From Streptomyces niveus (lineage in GTDB: Bacteria; Actinomycetota; Actinomycetes; Streptomycetales; Streptomycetaceae): a DNA stretch of 64,000 bases. Every line of letters starts with the position of its first letter. Within the stretch, counting starts at the first letter, position 1. Under the pieces are notes generated by a model that was given only the letters and a program-made list of their open reading frames with translations, searched no databases and was not told the DNA's origin. Location: NCBI RefSeq assembly GCF_002009175.1, contig NZ_CP018047.1, positions 3,844,001 to 3,908,000 on the forward strand, read 5' to 3'. The position numbers were made by a program, and so were the translations under genes. Positions 63,374-64,000 of the stretch are shown piece by piece.

Positions 63374-64000
63374 CTACTCCTCGTGCTCCGCTACCGAGGG
63401 CTGGGTGCCCTCAGCTTCCTCGGCAGGCGCGGCCGTCTCGGTCGCCGGCTCGTCACCGGCATCATCGCCGACGACCCCTTCGACCTCTTCAGCCTCACGA
63501 CCGGCCTCGGCATTACGAGCGATGCCGACGACGGCATCGCGCTTGCCCAGGTTGATCAGTTGGACACCCATCGTGTCACGGCCCGTCTCCCTGACTTCGT
63601 TGACTCGCGTACGAATCACACCGCCGCCCAGGGTGATGGCGAGGATCTCGTCCGTCTCCTCGACCACCAGCGCACCGACCAGCGAACCGCGGTCCTCCAC
63701 GATCTTCGCGGCCTTGATACCGAGGCCGCCACGTCCTTGAACGCGATACTCGTCGACGTTGGTTCGCTTCGCGTAACCGCCGTCAGTAGCAGTGAACACG
63801 AACGTACCGGGCCGGACGACATTCATCGAGAGCAGTTCGTCCCCTTCGCGGAAACTCATCCCCTTCACACCCGATGTCGCACGGCCCATCGGGCGCAGCG
63901 CGTCGTCCGTCGCGGTGAACCTGATCGACTGCGCCTTCCGGCTGATGAGCAGCAGATCGTCCTCCGCCGAGACCAGTTCGGCACCGATCAGCTCGTCGTC
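63374..64000 (-). CDS. gyrA: DNA gyrase subunit A, 3' end
   Basis: The last 208 codons plus stop are present; the gene runs off the right edge. This is the C-terminal beta-pinwheel that wraps DNA for negative supercoiling, recognised by repeated blade motifs such as [56 protein letters not shown] and [31 protein letters not shown]. It ends in a 40-residue acidic Glu/Ala tail, common in actinobacterial GyrA. dnaA, dnaN, recF and gyrB should follow beyond the edge. Confidence 0.96.
   Translation of the reverse strand, partial: DDELIGAELVSAEDDLLLISRKAQSIRFTATDDALRPMGRATSGVKGMSFREGDELLSMNVVRPGTFVFTATDGGYAKRTNVDEYRVQGRGGLGIKAAKIVEDRGSLVGALVVEETDEILAITLGGGVIRTRVNEVRETGRDTMGVQLINLGKRDAVVGIARNAEAGREAEEVEGVVGDDAGDEPATETAAPAEEAEGTQPSVAEHEE

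Overview
The window is high-G+C, densely coded DNA from a Streptomyces-type actinomycete chromosome, close to the replication origin. The evidence is the gene order (2-oxo acid dehydrogenase E1 alpha, DevR-like regulator, Ser/Thr kinases, a paa cluster, fhaA-fhaB-pstP-rodA-pbpA-pknB, two class E sortases, pabA, crgA, a cyclophilin, tRNA-Ala, tRNA-Ile, DUF3566, gyrA), the ParB parS sequence, several DnaA boxes and rare TTA codons. oriC itself should lie beyond the right edge, past gyrA.

Layout. 1-8.5 kb: 5' part of an E1 alpha gene, a divergent response regulator, a PNPOx-fold protein, an APH-fold kinase, two divergent receptor-type Ser/Thr kinases and two exported proteins of unknown role. 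8.6-13.8 kb: a PadR regulator with a large MacB/FtsX-type ABC exporter, then the proteasome activator Bpa. 13.8-22.9 kb: a quinone oxidoreductase, then a minus-strand string reading bkdA-bkdB-bkdC, MobA-DUF6457, MoeA and a K+ channel, with an AsnC/Lrp regulator divergent from bkdA. 22.9-33.8 kb: phenylacetate catabolism. A TetR regulator and paaH are divergent from paaN, and paaABCDE follow; an HTTM/DUF5819 membrane pair sits between and is head to head with paaA. 33.8-38.4 kb: rhodanese, J-domain-like protein, DUF2252 protein, an HxlR/azoreductase pair and tRNA-Leu.

38.7-52.8 kb is the conserved growth and division cluster: two FHA proteins, phosphatase PstP, RodA-type SEDS protein, class B PBP and the PASTA kinase PknB on the plus strand. 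On the minus strand are two SrtE sortases, pabA, a 57-aa membrane protein and a DUF881 protein. CrgA and a rhomboid protease follow. PknB and PstP should act as an opposed kinase-phosphatase pair, with the FHA proteins reading the phospho-signal and RodA/PBP making peptidoglycan. 53-64 kb: cyclophilin, DUF5324 and DUF6344 proteins, an imine-reductase-like enzyme with a TetR regulator, tRNA-Ala, a small HTH protein followed by another Ser/Thr kinase, an exported membrane protein, a 44-aa DLW-39 protein, tRNA-Ile, DUF3566 and the 3' end of gyrA.

Most notable observations: a perfect parS 14-mer at the moeA/K+-channel stop-start overlap; six exact DnaA boxes, all between genes, three of them clustered beside crgA; one 18-bp operator shared by the paaH/paaN and paaA control regions, with a near copy at bkdA/asnC; and the little-characterised HTTM/DUF5819 pair tied to the paa locus. 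Assignments are from reading sequence motifs only. No database search was run.
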